Counted from the first letter of the stretch, positions 34,017-42,846 are shown. The stretch: 51,547 nucleotides of DNA from Phycisphaerae bacterium (GCA_024102815.1 JAGFJJ010000042.1:1-51547), one strand, 5' to 3'. Made by a program: numbers and translations. Notes: generated by a model not told the origin, from the letters alone.

Positions 34017-35264
34017 ATGGGCGATGGTGACAAGATCAGAATCGACTGGGACGACATCAATCGCCCGGAGATCGCCGAGAAAGTCGAGCGAGATCGCCGC
34101 TTCCGGCAGGCAGCAGCCCATTATGAGCAAGCGACGCAGGCCGGAACTGGGGCCGGCAGCGGCACTGAGCACAGGGTTTACGGGACGGTCGCTGGAGTGT
34201 CTCCCACAGCTGCCTCAAGAGGTGGCATGACGCGGCTGATGTATCACCCCGCCTTCAGCGCGGGGCTTGCGGCCTTGGTGGCGGCATTCCTCGCGTGGGC
34301 AGTCACCGAGCCTATTCCCTATTTCCAACAACGACTCGACATCGAAGCGGAACTGAGCCAGTACCTTGAGTCGAAGGGCTACACTCTCCTTTCGTTGATG
34401 CAGGAATCCGCTGCAACCCAGGAGTGGGTGCTGGAGGAGTTCAAGACAAAGACACGGATCAACATCTACGTCGAGACCATGATCTGGTTCGGTCTCATCG
34501 GCGCGGCAGTCGGCGCAGCCCTGTCTTCGGTCGAGTACGTCGTCGGTCGAGCCTACAGCGCCGCAAAATCTGCGGGCTTGATCGGCCTCGGTGTCGGCTT
34601 CATCGGCGGCGCTCTTGCCGGTGGGGTCGCGCAGTTCCTTTATTCGTCGCTTACATCGTTGAACGACGAGGGCAGTCAGACTATTCAGATTCTGGCACGC
34701 AGTGCAGGCTGGGGGCTTGCCGGCATGGTGCTTGGCGCAGGCCAGGGTATTGCCATGCGTTCGGGCAAGAAGGTTCGAAACGGCCTGATCGGTGGCCTTC
34801 TTGGAGGGCTGATTGGTGGGGCGCTCTTCGACCCAATTGCCAATTCGCTGCAATCCGGCTGGGCAAGTCGGATGCTCGCGCTATGCGTCATTGGCGCGGC
34901 GACGGGCGTGCTGATCGGAATCGTGGAAAGTGTGCTCAAGGATGCGTGGCTACTCGTGACAGGTGGCCCGCTGACCGGCAAGCAGTTTGTGATCTATAAA
35001 AACCCGACGGTATTCGGAAGCGCTCCCAAGGCGGACATCTACCTCTTCAAGGACGCGTCCGTGGAACCTCGTCATGCGGCATTGCACACGCAGACGCGAG
35101 GGTACGAAATTGAAGATCTCGGAACTCCCGCTGGTACGATGGTCAACGGGCAACGGATTGGTCGGCACCGCCTGAAGAGCGGTGATTCGATCCAGATTGG
35201 ACAATACGCCTTCTCCTACACAGAAAAGTCGCGGGCAAAGCCGGGGACTGCTGGCGGCCATTGA
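34017..35264 (+). CDS. Polytopic membrane protein with C-terminal FHA domain
   Basis: 415 residues. A soluble charged N-terminus (residues 1-70) is followed by several Gly-rich hydrophobic segments between about 73 and 315 (FSAGLAALVAAFLAWAV; GLIGLGVGFIGGALAGG; GLIGGLLGGLIGGALF), consistent with a compact helical membrane domain. The C-terminal ~90 residues are an FHA domain (VIYKNPTVFGSAPKADIYLF, VEPRHAAL, GTMVNGQRI, HRLKSGDSIQIG). FHA domains read phosphothreonine, so kinase signalling may control the cassette. No kinase gene is seen within this stretch. It follows the JAMM gene by 12 bp. Confidence 0.85.
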   Translation: MGDGDKIRIDWDDINRPEIAEKVERDRRFRQAAAHYEQATQAGTGAGSGTEHRVYGTVAGVSPTAASRGGMTRLMYHPAFSAGLAALVAAFLAWAVTEPIPYFQQRLDIEAELSQYLESKGYTLLSLMQESAATQEWVLEEFKTKTRINIYVETMIWFGLIGAAVGAALSSVEYVVGRAYSAAKSAGLIGLGVGFIGGALAGGVAQFLYSSLTSLNDEGSQTIQILARSAGWGLAGMVLGAGQGIAMRSGKKVRNGLIGGLLGGLIGGALFDPIANSLQSGWASRMLALCVIGAATGVLIGIVESVLKDAWLLVTGGPLTGKQFVIYKNPTVFGSAPKADIYLFKDASVEPRHAALHTQTRGYEIEDLGTPAGTMVNGQRIGRHRLKSGDSIQIGQYAFSYTEKSRAKPGTAGGH

Positions 35265-35303
35265 GTATGGCGCTGTTCGCGCCGATGTCGATGCGGAAAC
35301 GAA

Positions 35304-36344
35304 ATGGACAAGATCGTCTTTACATGCGAATGCGGGAAGAGCGTAACGGTTGATCGTAAGTTCGCCGGACGACGCGGCCGATGCCCCCGCTGTAATGCTG
35401 TCGTCCAGATTCCGGCGGACGGCCCGGCAGTCGGCCACGCAGCGGCTCCGGGGCCATCACCAGTCGAGACGACGCGCAGCATGGTGCCCGACGCCAGGAG
35501 CAGGTCACTGCCCGAGGTGCTCCCGGCCCGGATGCGCGCCAATCGCCTCATAGCCGGCAAACTCTGCTCAATCTGCCAGACAGCGCTCGCCGTGGGAGAT
35601 GAAGTGCGTAACTGTGAGCACTGTCGCTCATCCTTCCACGCAAGCTGCTGGCAGGAAGCGGAAGGATGCGGCACGTACGGTTGCCAGAATTCACCCGCGG
35701 CGGCACGAGCGAATACAAAGCAGCAGCCCGCGACCCTAAAGAGTGAACCGGTCGGCGGTGCGCCGATCGAAGGGTTTGCGGTAGCGACTCGCGCCGCTCT
35801 CTCTGAGACAAGCCCGCCGAGAATCTGGCGGTCACGCACAATACGCAGCGTTCTTATCGTTGCAGGCATCGTCGTGCTCGGCGCGGTCGGGTTCGTGGCA
35901 TTGCGCAACAATGAACTGAGGACCAAGCTCGCCAAGTGCTCGTCACGCTCTGGTATTATGGTCCGCGTTTACTACGGCAGCTATTTGTCCACGAACGATG
36001 TCGTATTCGACTTGCGGGGAGTCGAGGGTAGTTCCGTTCGCAGGATTGATCCTGTTCATCTCCTTCTCCAATTCGGCCAGTTGCTCGACAAGCAAGCAAC
36101 GAGGCGCTTGATCTTGGCCCGCGATGGTCGACTACTCATGTACCTTCGTTCGTCTGACCTAAGCGAACTTGCTAACGAGTACACGCATGGCAATCCCATG
36201 TGGTCGTTCAACCACTTACCGGAACGGCTGAAGACGATGTCGGGAAACAACGCCTATCCAACGTGGGAGGGTGGCTGGCTTGGTGTTCTGAAGGGACAAT
36301 CAGAGGATCTCAATCAATTCATTACCGACTGGACTGGTTGCTGA
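35304..36344 (+). CDS. RING-type zinc protein with membrane helix (candidate E3)
   Basis: 346 residues. Residues 8-30 form a first zinc ribbon (CECGKS... then RGRCPRC). Residues 88-127 form a RING-like treble-clef of the prokaryotic type: CSICQTALAVGDEVRNCEHC, then Cys115 after SSFHASC and Cys122/Cys127 in GCGTYGC. A transmembrane helix is near 180-200 (SVLIVAGIVVLGAVGFVAL). The remaining ~140 residues are an unknown alpha/beta domain ending TDWTGC. It is the best E3-ligase candidate in the cassette and could link the E2 to substrates at the membrane. Activity is inferred. Confidence 0.8.
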   Translation: MDKIVFTCECGKSVTVDRKFAGRRGRCPRCNAVVQIPADGPAVGHAAAPGPSPVETTRSMVPDARSRSLPEVLPARMRANRLIAGKLCSICQTALAVGDEVRNCEHCRSSFHASCWQEAEGCGTYGCQNSPAAARANTKQQPATLKSEPVGGAPIEGFAVATRAALSETSPPRIWRSRTIRSVLIVAGIVVLGAVGFVALRNNELRTKLAKCSSRSGIMVRVYYGSYLSTNDVVFDLRGVEGSSVRRIDPVHLLLQFGQLLDKQATRRLILARDGRLLMYLRSSDLSELANEYTHGNPMWSFNHLPERLKTMSGNNAYPTWEGGWLGVLKGQSEDLNQFITDWTGC

Positions 36345-36407
36345 CGAGTCTGGCAATGCAACCTATACCGCCACTGCGAAGTGTGCTGGGCAAGCGAGGT
36401 TGATTCG

Positions 36408-37763
36408 ATGTCAATGCGACTACGACGGCTGCAAGCGGACTTCGAGCGTCTCCGGGCGCGATGCGACCGCAGTCCCTTCCTGATGATCCGAAGCACGAAG
36501 GGCGATCCCCCCGAACGTTACGAGATCGCCTTTGCGGTCAAGGGCCTGCGTGTCGATTCCGAGAGCCGCATCGTCGAAGTCACAGATCACGTCGCCGAGG
36601 TCGTTCTCACGAGCGCATATCCCCGTCAGGCGCCCCAGTGCAGGATGCTGACGCCCATCTTCCATCCGAACATCGACGCGGCATCGATCTGCATCGGGGA
36701 CCACTGGGCGGCTTCCGAGTCGCTCGACGACTTGGTTGTCCGCATTGCGGAAATCATTACTTTTCAGAGTTACAACACCAAGAGCCCTTTGAATGGAGAA
36801 GCGGCTCGATGGGCCGATCACAACGAATCATTGCTCCCGGTAGATTCCGTTGATCTGTGGCCGGCTGAGGAGAAATCCGTCAGAGCAGCGGCCGCCGTGC
36901 CGACGGCGCGCGCGGACGGCAACGAGGCCCGGTGCGTGAATTGTGGAACCACTGGCGGACATGCCCTGTTGACGGCGGACGCTCAGGGGCGCTGGATATG
37001 TCGCGACTGCGCCGGTGCATGTCAAGTGTGCAAGGGGCAAGTGGTGGTGGGCGAACTACTCTGTCGGCCATGTCAGGCAAAGGCAAGTGGTCGGATTGAG
37101 CATGCGCGACAAGCGTTGGCGCAGGGAAATGCGAATGAAGCGTGCGCAATCCTCGACCAGGCCCTCAGTGACTTTCCTGGCTTTCAGCCCCTCAGGGACG
37201 AAAAGCTGGCGGTGGTCGAGGCAATGGGGCAAGCACAGACGATTGTGGTACAACTCAAGGCGACGCTCAAGGCGCATCGTTATGAACACGCTGGGCGACT
37301 CTTGGCAAGAGTCAGAGAATTGCCGGTGCGTCTAGCTAATCTCGATAGCGCCACAGAGTTGTGTGCATCTCGCTGCACAAAGGCAGGTGCGTTGCTTGAT
37401 CGCGCGCAACTCGAGATGGCTAGTGGAGGGGACCTGGGTGAGGCACTGCTGCGTAGAGCAAAGCAGGTATGTGATGACCACGCGGGTGTCAACGCGGCGA
37501 TCGAACGCCTTGAGACGCAGAAGTGCCGGATCCCAGAAGTCGAGGGTCGGCTCTTGGCTGCATTGGAAAATGGAGATCCCTTTCATGCTCGCAGTGCGCT
37601 CTCTGAGTTGCAAAGGAACGGCGTCCTTCCCAAGGAGGCTGCCGTCCAGTTGGAAGCCCAAGTGGCTGTCCTTGAGAACTCTCGACGAACTGTCAGGCGA
37701 TGTGCAGTGGGGGCTGTGATTTTGTCAATCGTTGTCGCGGCTGTCACAATGGCGTCGAGGTGA
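36408..37763 (+). CDS. E2-like (UBC-fold) enzyme with zinc module and C-terminal anchor
   Basis: 451 residues from the ATG at 36408 (GAGGT upstream). Residues 1-140 follow the UBC fold: LRRLQADFERLRAR, VRLT-type strands, PRQAPQCRMLTPIFHPNI, then ASICIGDHW with the presumed catalytic Cys95 placed just after the HPN motif as in eukaryotic E2s. Residues 176-222 hold four CxxC pairs (CVNC, CRDC, CQVC, CRPC), a RING/treble-clef-like zinc module. Helical repeats follow to about 420 and a hydrophobic C-terminal helix (AVGAVILSIVVAAVTMASR). The single chain could therefore act as a tail-anchored E2-E3-type enzyme. Last gene of the cassette. Confidence 0.88.
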   Translation: MSMRLRRLQADFERLRARCDRSPFLMIRSTKGDPPERYEIAFAVKGLRVDSESRIVEVTDHVAEVVLTSAYPRQAPQCRMLTPIFHPNIDAASICIGDHWAASESLDDLVVRIAEIITFQSYNTKSPLNGEAARWADHNESLLPVDSVDLWPAEEKSVRAAAAVPTARADGNEARCVNCGTTGGHALLTADAQGRWICRDCAGACQVCKGQVVVGELLCRPCQAKASGRIEHARQALAQGNANEACAILDQALSDFPGFQPLRDEKLAVVEAMGQAQTIVVQLKATLKAHRYEHAGRLLARVRELPVRLANLDSATELCASRCTKAGALLDRAQLEMASGGDLGEALLRRAKQVCDDHAGVNAAIERLETQKCRIPEVEGRLLAALENGDPFHARSALSELQRNGVLPKEAAVQLEAQVAVLENSRRTVRRCAVGAVILSIVVAAVTMASR

Positions 37764-38180
37764 CTGCGAGGCACCATAATGCACGCCGACGGAGCCTTGC
37801 TCGCCGTGGCGCAGCCACCCCGAGGCAACCAGTTTCTCGAGCTCCTTGGTCGGTGAGGTCATGTCCTGGAAGCCTTGGCCGAACTGCACGACCTCGAAAT
37901 GATCGTCGTCGAGTTGCGTGGCCAACTGCGTGGCGTTCCAGGGGTCGATGGCCACTTCACGAATTTTGAACAGCTTGTCCAATTCGTTGAGCCGCTGGCA
38001 GATGACGCCGTAGTCGACGACATTGCCCGGGGTCATCTCGATCAGTCCCTGCCGCGCCCAAGTCACGTAAGGCGCACGATGGCGCTTCTCGGGCTTGGGT
38101 TGCGTTGCCTCGTGATCGAAGGGTAATCTGGTATCGGCGTGGGCGAAGGCGGCCGAGTCTTCAACGGTGTCGCAAGTCAC
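37725..38180 (-). pseudogene. Fragment of a phage terminase large subunit
   Basis: The minus frame encodes a terminase large-subunit nuclease-domain fragment (APYVTWARQGLIEMTPGNVV, then VAIDPWNATQLATQLDDDHF and VVQFGQGFQDMTSPTKELEK). Upstream and downstream parts of the gene are missing, and the frame ends inside the E2 gene on the opposite strand (overlap of about 39 bp). It is a decayed relic marking former phage insertion near the 3' end of the Ubl cassette. It is a different type from the GpA-like terminase at 39.7-42.0 kb. Confidence 0.75.
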
Positions 38181-38227
38181 CCTCGCGAGTCACCCATAGA
38201 GTTGTCCCTTGTGTGGAAGCTGTCCCG

Positions 38228-39328
38228 ATGGCTACAAGAGATGGCCCGAAAGAGCCTTCGCGTCCCACCGTGAAGCGGCTGTTTGCCGTATCGGGGAACC
38301 GCTGCGCCTTCCCCAAGTGCTCCACGCCTTTGATTGATCCCGAGTCTGGGTCAGTCGTTGGAGAGATTTGCCACATCAAGGGTGAGAAATCTGGGGCGGC
38401 GCGATACGACGTTGCTCAGTCCAATGTAGATCGTCACGGGTTCGACAATCTCATACTGTTCTGCAACGTGCATCACAAAATCGTGGACGATGATGAAATC
38501 GCGTATACGGTCGACCGGTTGATGGGAATGAAACGGGAACACGAATCTCGACACTTCGGTTCGTTACCCGTAGAAGAAGCGACCGCCGAACGATTCGTCA
38601 AATTGACCATCAACAATTTTGTGTCCCAAGCGACGGTCATCACGAACCAAGGCCAAACGGGAGGGCAGACGGCGCACACGATACACAACTATTTCGGCGC
38701 CCCCGGCACGGTAGAGGCAGTGCGACTTGAGGCGAAGCTGGAATTGGCCGGGGATCTCCAACTCATGAAGGCCATCGGCTGTCCAGGGATGCGCCTGACG
38801 GTGGTTTGTCGAAGTTCGCGTCCGGCAAGAATCCGTTCAGCTCATTTTCTCATCGATGGCGTCAATGTGATGGAAGGGTTGCAGCAGGGATTCGGCGCTG
38901 ATTTCGGGTACACGCCGGTGGAAGGGTCAACGCAGACGTTGGATGTCACCCTCATCCCGCTCACTCGACCGAACTCGCCGGAGGGCTATGTTTTGAATCT
39001 AGACGATGCGGCTCGTTTTCTGTACCCATTGCCGTTGCAGTCAACCGCGTTGGCGCTACGTGTCAAGTCGGAGAGTCTGTCAATCGCTGTCAAGTTCCTT
39101 GATGACACCAATCAGGTCGTTCTCGCAGGCGAACCGATAGTGGATACCCTCCGGGGCGTCCACCACCTGTTCCAGAAAACTCCCGGGCATCTGAAGGTGC
39201 CCGTCAATATTTCCGTTAGAGTCAGTTCGACCACGCCTCCGGGTCCTGAGGCGGCCGACCTCATAGGCAAAACCAATCAAAATCATGTAATCCTTACCGA
39301 GCCGGAGGACGGAACGACAGAGTCGTAG
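38228..39328 (+). CDS. HNH endonuclease-domain protein
   Basis: 366 residues from the ATG at 38228. The N-terminal 90 residues are an HNH domain: VSGNRCAFPKCSTPLIDPES, then GEICHIKGEKSGA, NLILFCNVHHKIVDDDE with the catalytic His pairs. A helical linker and a long beta-rich C-terminal region (about 150-366) of unknown fold follow. It stands alone, between phage debris, and could be a stand-alone defence nuclease or a homing-type element. No partner gene is obvious on the same strand. Confidence 0.78.
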   Translation: MATRDGPKEPSRPTVKRLFAVSGNRCAFPKCSTPLIDPESGSVVGEICHIKGEKSGAARYDVAQSNVDRHGFDNLILFCNVHHKIVDDDEIAYTVDRLMGMKREHESRHFGSLPVEEATAERFVKLTINNFVSQATVITNQGQTGGQTAHTIHNYFGAPGTVEAVRLEAKLELAGDLQLMKAIGCPGMRLTVVCRSSRPARIRSAHFLIDGVNVMEGLQQGFGADFGYTPVEGSTQTLDVTLIPLTRPNSPEGYVLNLDDAARFLYPLPLQSTALALRVKSESLSIAVKFLDDTNQVVLAGEPIVDTLRGVHHLFQKTPGHLKVPVNISVRVSSTTPPGPEAADLIGKTNQNHVILTEPEDGTTES

Positions 39329-39735
39329 CGTGGCTGGATCTGGAGGGTTCGGACGCCTGCCTTGCAGCGACGAACCAGCGGGGGCGCCCCGAAGACGGCG
39401 CCTTACTACGGAGTCCAGGTTCTCCAATTCATGGCTTCGATATCCTCCGCCGACGCGAGGTGGGCAGCGCAGCGACCGGCGGAAAGGGCCACCATCATGG
39501 CCCGCTCGGCGTCTACGCGTCGGTCGCGGCCGCGCCTGCGGCTTCTTCGCTTCTTGGTTTCCACACAGCGCCTATTGCCTCGCTGTGGGGCTCATCGCCC
39601 AGGGTCCTTCCAATCTCTCGTTCCGCAACATCGAGGGCTTCGTAGAGCACCTCGGCCGCGGAAGGAAACATCCGCAATCGGGACAGACAATCCCTTGAGG
39701 ATTCACGGGAGTCGGCCAGCGTCTGCGCCCGACCG
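39329..39735. other. Downstream flank of terminase, with decayed small frames
   Basis: Minus-strand frames after the terminase stop include a start of a small zinc-type protein (PQGIVCPDCGC, near 39680) that breaks off, suggesting a frameshifted phage gene, and a short candidate ORF at 39406-39564 listed separately. No other gene supported. Confidence 0.4.
39406..39564 (-). CDS. Candidate small phage protein
   Basis: 52 residues from a GTG at 39564: basic N-terminus (METKKRRSRRRGRDRR) followed by AMMVALSAGRCAAHLASAED and an end NWRTWTP. Position after the GpA-like terminase suits a small phage protein. The ribosome-binding site is poor (GAGG 11 bases upstream), so this is tentative. Confidence 0.35.
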   Translation of the reverse strand: METKKRRSRRRGRDRRVDAERAMMVALSAGRCAAHLASAEDIEAMNWRTWTP

Positions 39736-42012
39736 TCATGCCCAACGCCGGCGGAGATCCTCTTGCGTATAGTGCTTGCGCTGCGGCCTGGCGTCATTTT
39801 CCCCAAAAGCCTGTACGCCGAGCATGGACGCAGCCACGGCGCTTCCGACCAAACAGTCCAGCCAGTGATTGTCGGGGCCCTCGGCGCGCAGTTTCCATTC
39901 GTCTACCGTGCGGCCACGGCCCGCGGTCTTCACGCGGTACTCGGCGGTCAGGTGCTCGGCCAGCAGGCGATGCTGCTCGAGCTTGCGCCCGAAGAGGGAC
40001 AGCGAGCCGGCGTCGCCCATCGACACGGCAAGCCGCGCGTGGACGAACGACTTCCAGTAGTTGGTGTCGAAAACAACATGGCGGACGGCGCGTTTGCCGG
40101 TGACAACCGGAATCAGCCAATGGTGTCCCACGCGCTCACCGGGCTTGCGCCGGTATTCTGTGAATGGGATACTCGATGCGCCGACGTAGCGGCCATGCGA
40201 CGGCATGACGATGTTCGCATACTGGCTCTGCCGACAGAATTGATAAACCACGTCGGTACTCTGGCCCCAGTTGGCATCGATGAGGCAACGATCAATCCGC
40301 ACCATCGCGCCATCATCCCGGCGCCACTCACGCTCCAAAGTCGCCTTGGTCAGTCGTTCCAGGCCGGCGTAGATCGCGCCTTCGAGTCCGGCACGCGGCG
40401 CCGCCATCGCCAAGGTGCGGCGAATATCACGCAGCGTGAAGTACTCGGCCTTCTGGTCCGGTTCGGTGCCGTAGTCAACAACATAGCCGGTGAAGTCATC
40501 CCCCCACGCCGCTACCAGGTAGAAGAGCGCCTTGCCCTGCACGTCGATGAACATGGTGAGATGCGTACAGCCGATGGGCACCTCGCCGCGCTTGTGCCCG
40601 TTGACCTTGGCCGCGATCTGCTCGGCGGTGAGCAGATCCTCGTCGGCGTGCTCCTCGGGAAGTGGCTCGTTCTGATATTCGGCCCAGAACGCCGCCTCGC
40701 CGCGATCGAGCTTCAGGTTCATCGCGTGTTGAATGGCGGACAGTTCATCCGGGTGATGGCGCTCCGGCCACGCGACCTCCGCGCCCTCGTCCATTGCCTC
40801 GCGGTTGGCACGGTAGAACTCGGTTGCGTCGGTGATTCCGCGATCAGCGCGCATGCCTTCGCGCCACAGTTCCGCATACCGCGTCCACATCGCCTCGTTG
40901 GTCGGGAACGAGTAGACCATCTTCGTGCGTTCGCCTTGCCACTGTGGATGCTTGTCGCGGTCGAGAATGCGGTCGGCCAGATCATCGGGCCGCACGACGG
41001 TCAGGGTCATCAACCCGGCGATCTTGCGCCCGGGCCCGGCCAGGCCGAGGATCGCTCCGGCGAGGATGCGCTCGCGCGTCACGCACTGCGACGGCGACCG
41101 CGCCGACTCGTCGGTCTGCGGATCATCGATGAGCACGAGCGCCGGACGGATCGAGGACCCGTCCACCCGTTTGTGTTTCATGCCCCGGATGCGACCGGTG
41201 ATGCCGGCCACGCGGATGATGGCGCCCGAGGCCTGCGAGTCGGGGATCGTCGGCAGGACGATCTCCCGCGCCGTCCAACCCATGTGCGTCTGCTTGCCCC
41301 GGTGAAGCTGCCCGCCGGCGCGCTGGTGGATGCCCTCCAGCGATCGGATGGGGAAGACAACCTCGGGGAAGTCCTCCAGCAGCGCGTCGCTGTTCTCCAG
41401 TTCGGCCTTGATCGATTCCAGCATGTTCGACGCGTGCTCTTCATCGCTGCCGATTAGCGCGACGAACTCGCGATGGCCATACAGCAGCGCCCACAGGCAG
41501 GCCGTCTCGCACATCGACGTCTTGCCGCTTCCTCGCGGCATGGCCATCGCGAAGAGGCCGCCCTCCAGCACGGCCAGTTCGATCTTGGCGACGACCTTCA
41601 GATGGTCCGGCGACCACGGCAGGTGGAACGTGGCGGGGAAGTACTGCTCGCAGAAGAACCGGAAGTCCCGCTCGGCCCGGCGCTTTCGATCGGCGTTGAC
41701 CACGACGGGCATCTCGCCGATGTCGCGCCCGCTCAGCGACAGCTCGCGGTTGCGCTGCGCGGCGCGTTCGCGATGCGCGTCGTAGCCGGTCAGGCCGTCG
41801 GGCTCCGGCTGGGGGCGATGGCGCTCAATCACCAGCCACGCGACGTAGCGCAGCAGATCGATGGTGCGCGGGTCGGCCGACGATGTGATCCGCAGACCCG
41901 CGCGCGTGCGATGCCGGTACAACTGCCGCTCGCTGATTACTTCGCCGATCGGCGTGCTGTTGAGCAGTTGTACGAGCTGCGTCGGTCGCAGGCGGCGCGG
42001 ATCAATCGCCAC
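39736..42012 (-). CDS. Phage terminase large subunit (GpA type)
   Basis: About 758 residues from a GTG at 42012 (GTGGCGATTGATCCG); the longer frame to 42087 overlaps the small upstream gene. Walker A is MPRGSGKTSM near 158-165 and Walker B ALVLIDDPQTDES, then a nuclease domain with LTMFIDVQGKALFYLVAAW, IDANWGQSTDVV, and a C-terminal DNHWLDCLVGSAVAA of GpA type. The role is ATP-driven DNA packaging into a prohead. It overlaps the preceding small gene by ~10 bases, so they are coupled. No portal or capsid genes are visible, so the prophage is truncated or continues outside the window. Confidence 0.9.
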   Translation of the reverse strand: MAIDPRRLRPTQLVQLLNSTPIGEVISERQLYRHRTRAGLRITSSADPRTIDLLRYVAWLVIERHRPQPEPDGLTGYDAHRERAAQRNRELSLSGRDIGEMPVVVNADRKRRAERDFRFFCEQYFPATFHLPWSPDHLKVVAKIELAVLEGGLFAMAMPRGSGKTSMCETACLWALLYGHREFVALIGSDEEHASNMLESIKAELENSDALLEDFPEVVFPIRSLEGIHQRAGGQLHRGKQTHMGWTAREIVLPTIPDSQASGAIIRVAGITGRIRGMKHKRVDGSSIRPALVLIDDPQTDESARSPSQCVTRERILAGAILGLAGPGRKIAGLMTLTVVRPDDLADRILDRDKHPQWQGERTKMVYSFPTNEAMWTRYAELWREGMRADRGITDATEFYRANREAMDEGAEVAWPERHHPDELSAIQHAMNLKLDRGEAAFWAEYQNEPLPEEHADEDLLTAEQIAAKVNGHKRGEVPIGCTHLTMFIDVQGKALFYLVAAWGDDFTGYVVDYGTEPDQKAEYFTLRDIRRTLAMAAPRAGLEGAIYAGLERLTKATLEREWRRDDGAMVRIDRCLIDANWGQSTDVVYQFCRQSQYANIVMPSHGRYVGASSIPFTEYRRKPGERVGHHWLIPVVTGKRAVRHVVFDTNYWKSFVHARLAVSMGDAGSLSLFGRKLEQHRLLAEHLTAEYRVKTAGRGRTVDEWKLRAEGPDNHWLDCLVGSAVAASMLGVQAFGENDARPQRKHYTQEDLRRRWA

Positions 42013-42229
42013 GGTTCGACATCTCCCGAATGAGCCAGGCTGCGTAGTGGATGATGTTGATCGTGCCGTCGCCGTTGGTCGGCGCACCGGCGTCGATGTC
42101 GGCCAGCAACTGCTCAGTCGTCACCGCCTGCTTGCCTGCGGCGCTGAGCAATCGCGCGGCGTCGGTCACGGGCAGCGCGGCCGGGTTCAGCGTCGGCTTG
42201 GCTTCAATGGCCGCGTCACCGCCGGACAT
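42002..42229 (-). CDS. Small phage protein upstream of terminase
   Basis: 75 residues from the ATG at 42229 (GGAGG upstream). It has NPAALPVTDAARLLSAAG, then TTEQLLADIDAGAPTNGDG and an end NIIHYAAWLIREM, a pattern typical of small proteins coupled to GpA-like terminases in planctomycete prophages (recognition by memory, not tested). Probably a terminase small-subunit or accessory; no HTH clearly seen. Confidence 0.7.
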   Translation of the reverse strand: MSGGDAAIEAKPTLNPAALPVTDAARLLSAAGKQAVTTEQLLADIDAGAPTNGDGTINIIHYAAWLIREMSNRGD

Positions 42230-42420
42230 CACGCCGCCCTCCACGCGGTGCGGCCACCCACAGGCAGTTCGTGTGCCTGGCGCGGCCGAATGCCGCATGC
42301 GCTGGCCACGAAGATTCTGCCGGAAGCCCCCGGAATTCCCGGGGAATTAGCTTGATTCCGTTCGCGACAGTTGCCCTCATGTGGGTGTACGCATGGGGCG
42401 TACCGAACGCGGAGAAAAAC

Positions 42421-42765
42421 ATGATGACGGACAACCTGCCAGAGACGACCAGCGACGAGCCGACGGACCTGCTGGACACGCTGAAGATCACCAAGTTGCA
42501 ACAGCGGGACGCCGGTGGCTCGTGGGTGATGGGCAACATCGGTGGCCACCGCTTCGACGCGCTCGTGTTCCCCGAGCATGCCGTCTGTCCTGACTACGAG
42601 TTGGACGCGAGTCGCATTTCGAAGCTCTGGGTCCAGCGCATCGCCGACCGCGCGGTGGTGGTCAATTTCGACCGCGGCTGGGACGTTCGGCCGACGACAC
42701 CGGTCGCCGAGGAGATCGTCGACCTGTTGGTCGCGGGTCTGGCCGACACCGTTTTCGCCGATTGA
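42421..42765 (+). CDS. Uncharacterised phage-region protein (DUF-type, 114 residues)
   Basis: ATG at 42421 (a second ATG follows at once), with GGAG six bases upstream. It contains DTLKITKLQQRDAGGSWVMG, GGHRFDALVFPEHA, and a final helix AEEIVDLLVAGLADTVF. It begins a plus-strand run of three small genes divergent from the terminase. Function unknown; the fold is beta-rich with a closing helix. Frames on the other strand over this region are shadows. Confidence 0.7.
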   Translation: MMTDNLPETTSDEPTDLLDTLKITKLQQRDAGGSWVMGNIGGHRFDALVFPEHAVCPDYELDASRISKLWVQRIADRAVVVNFDRGWDVRPTTPVAEEIVDLLVAGLADTVFAD

Positions 42766-42846
42766 GCGGGTCGCGAATGCACGAGATTCAAGACCATTTG
42801 GCCGCGTCGCGTCGGCATGGCAGGCACCAAACGAAGGAGATGAACA

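Noticed and set aside
39763..41457. 564-residue plus-strand open frame
   Set aside because: Antisense shadow of the GpA-like terminase; no motif of its own.
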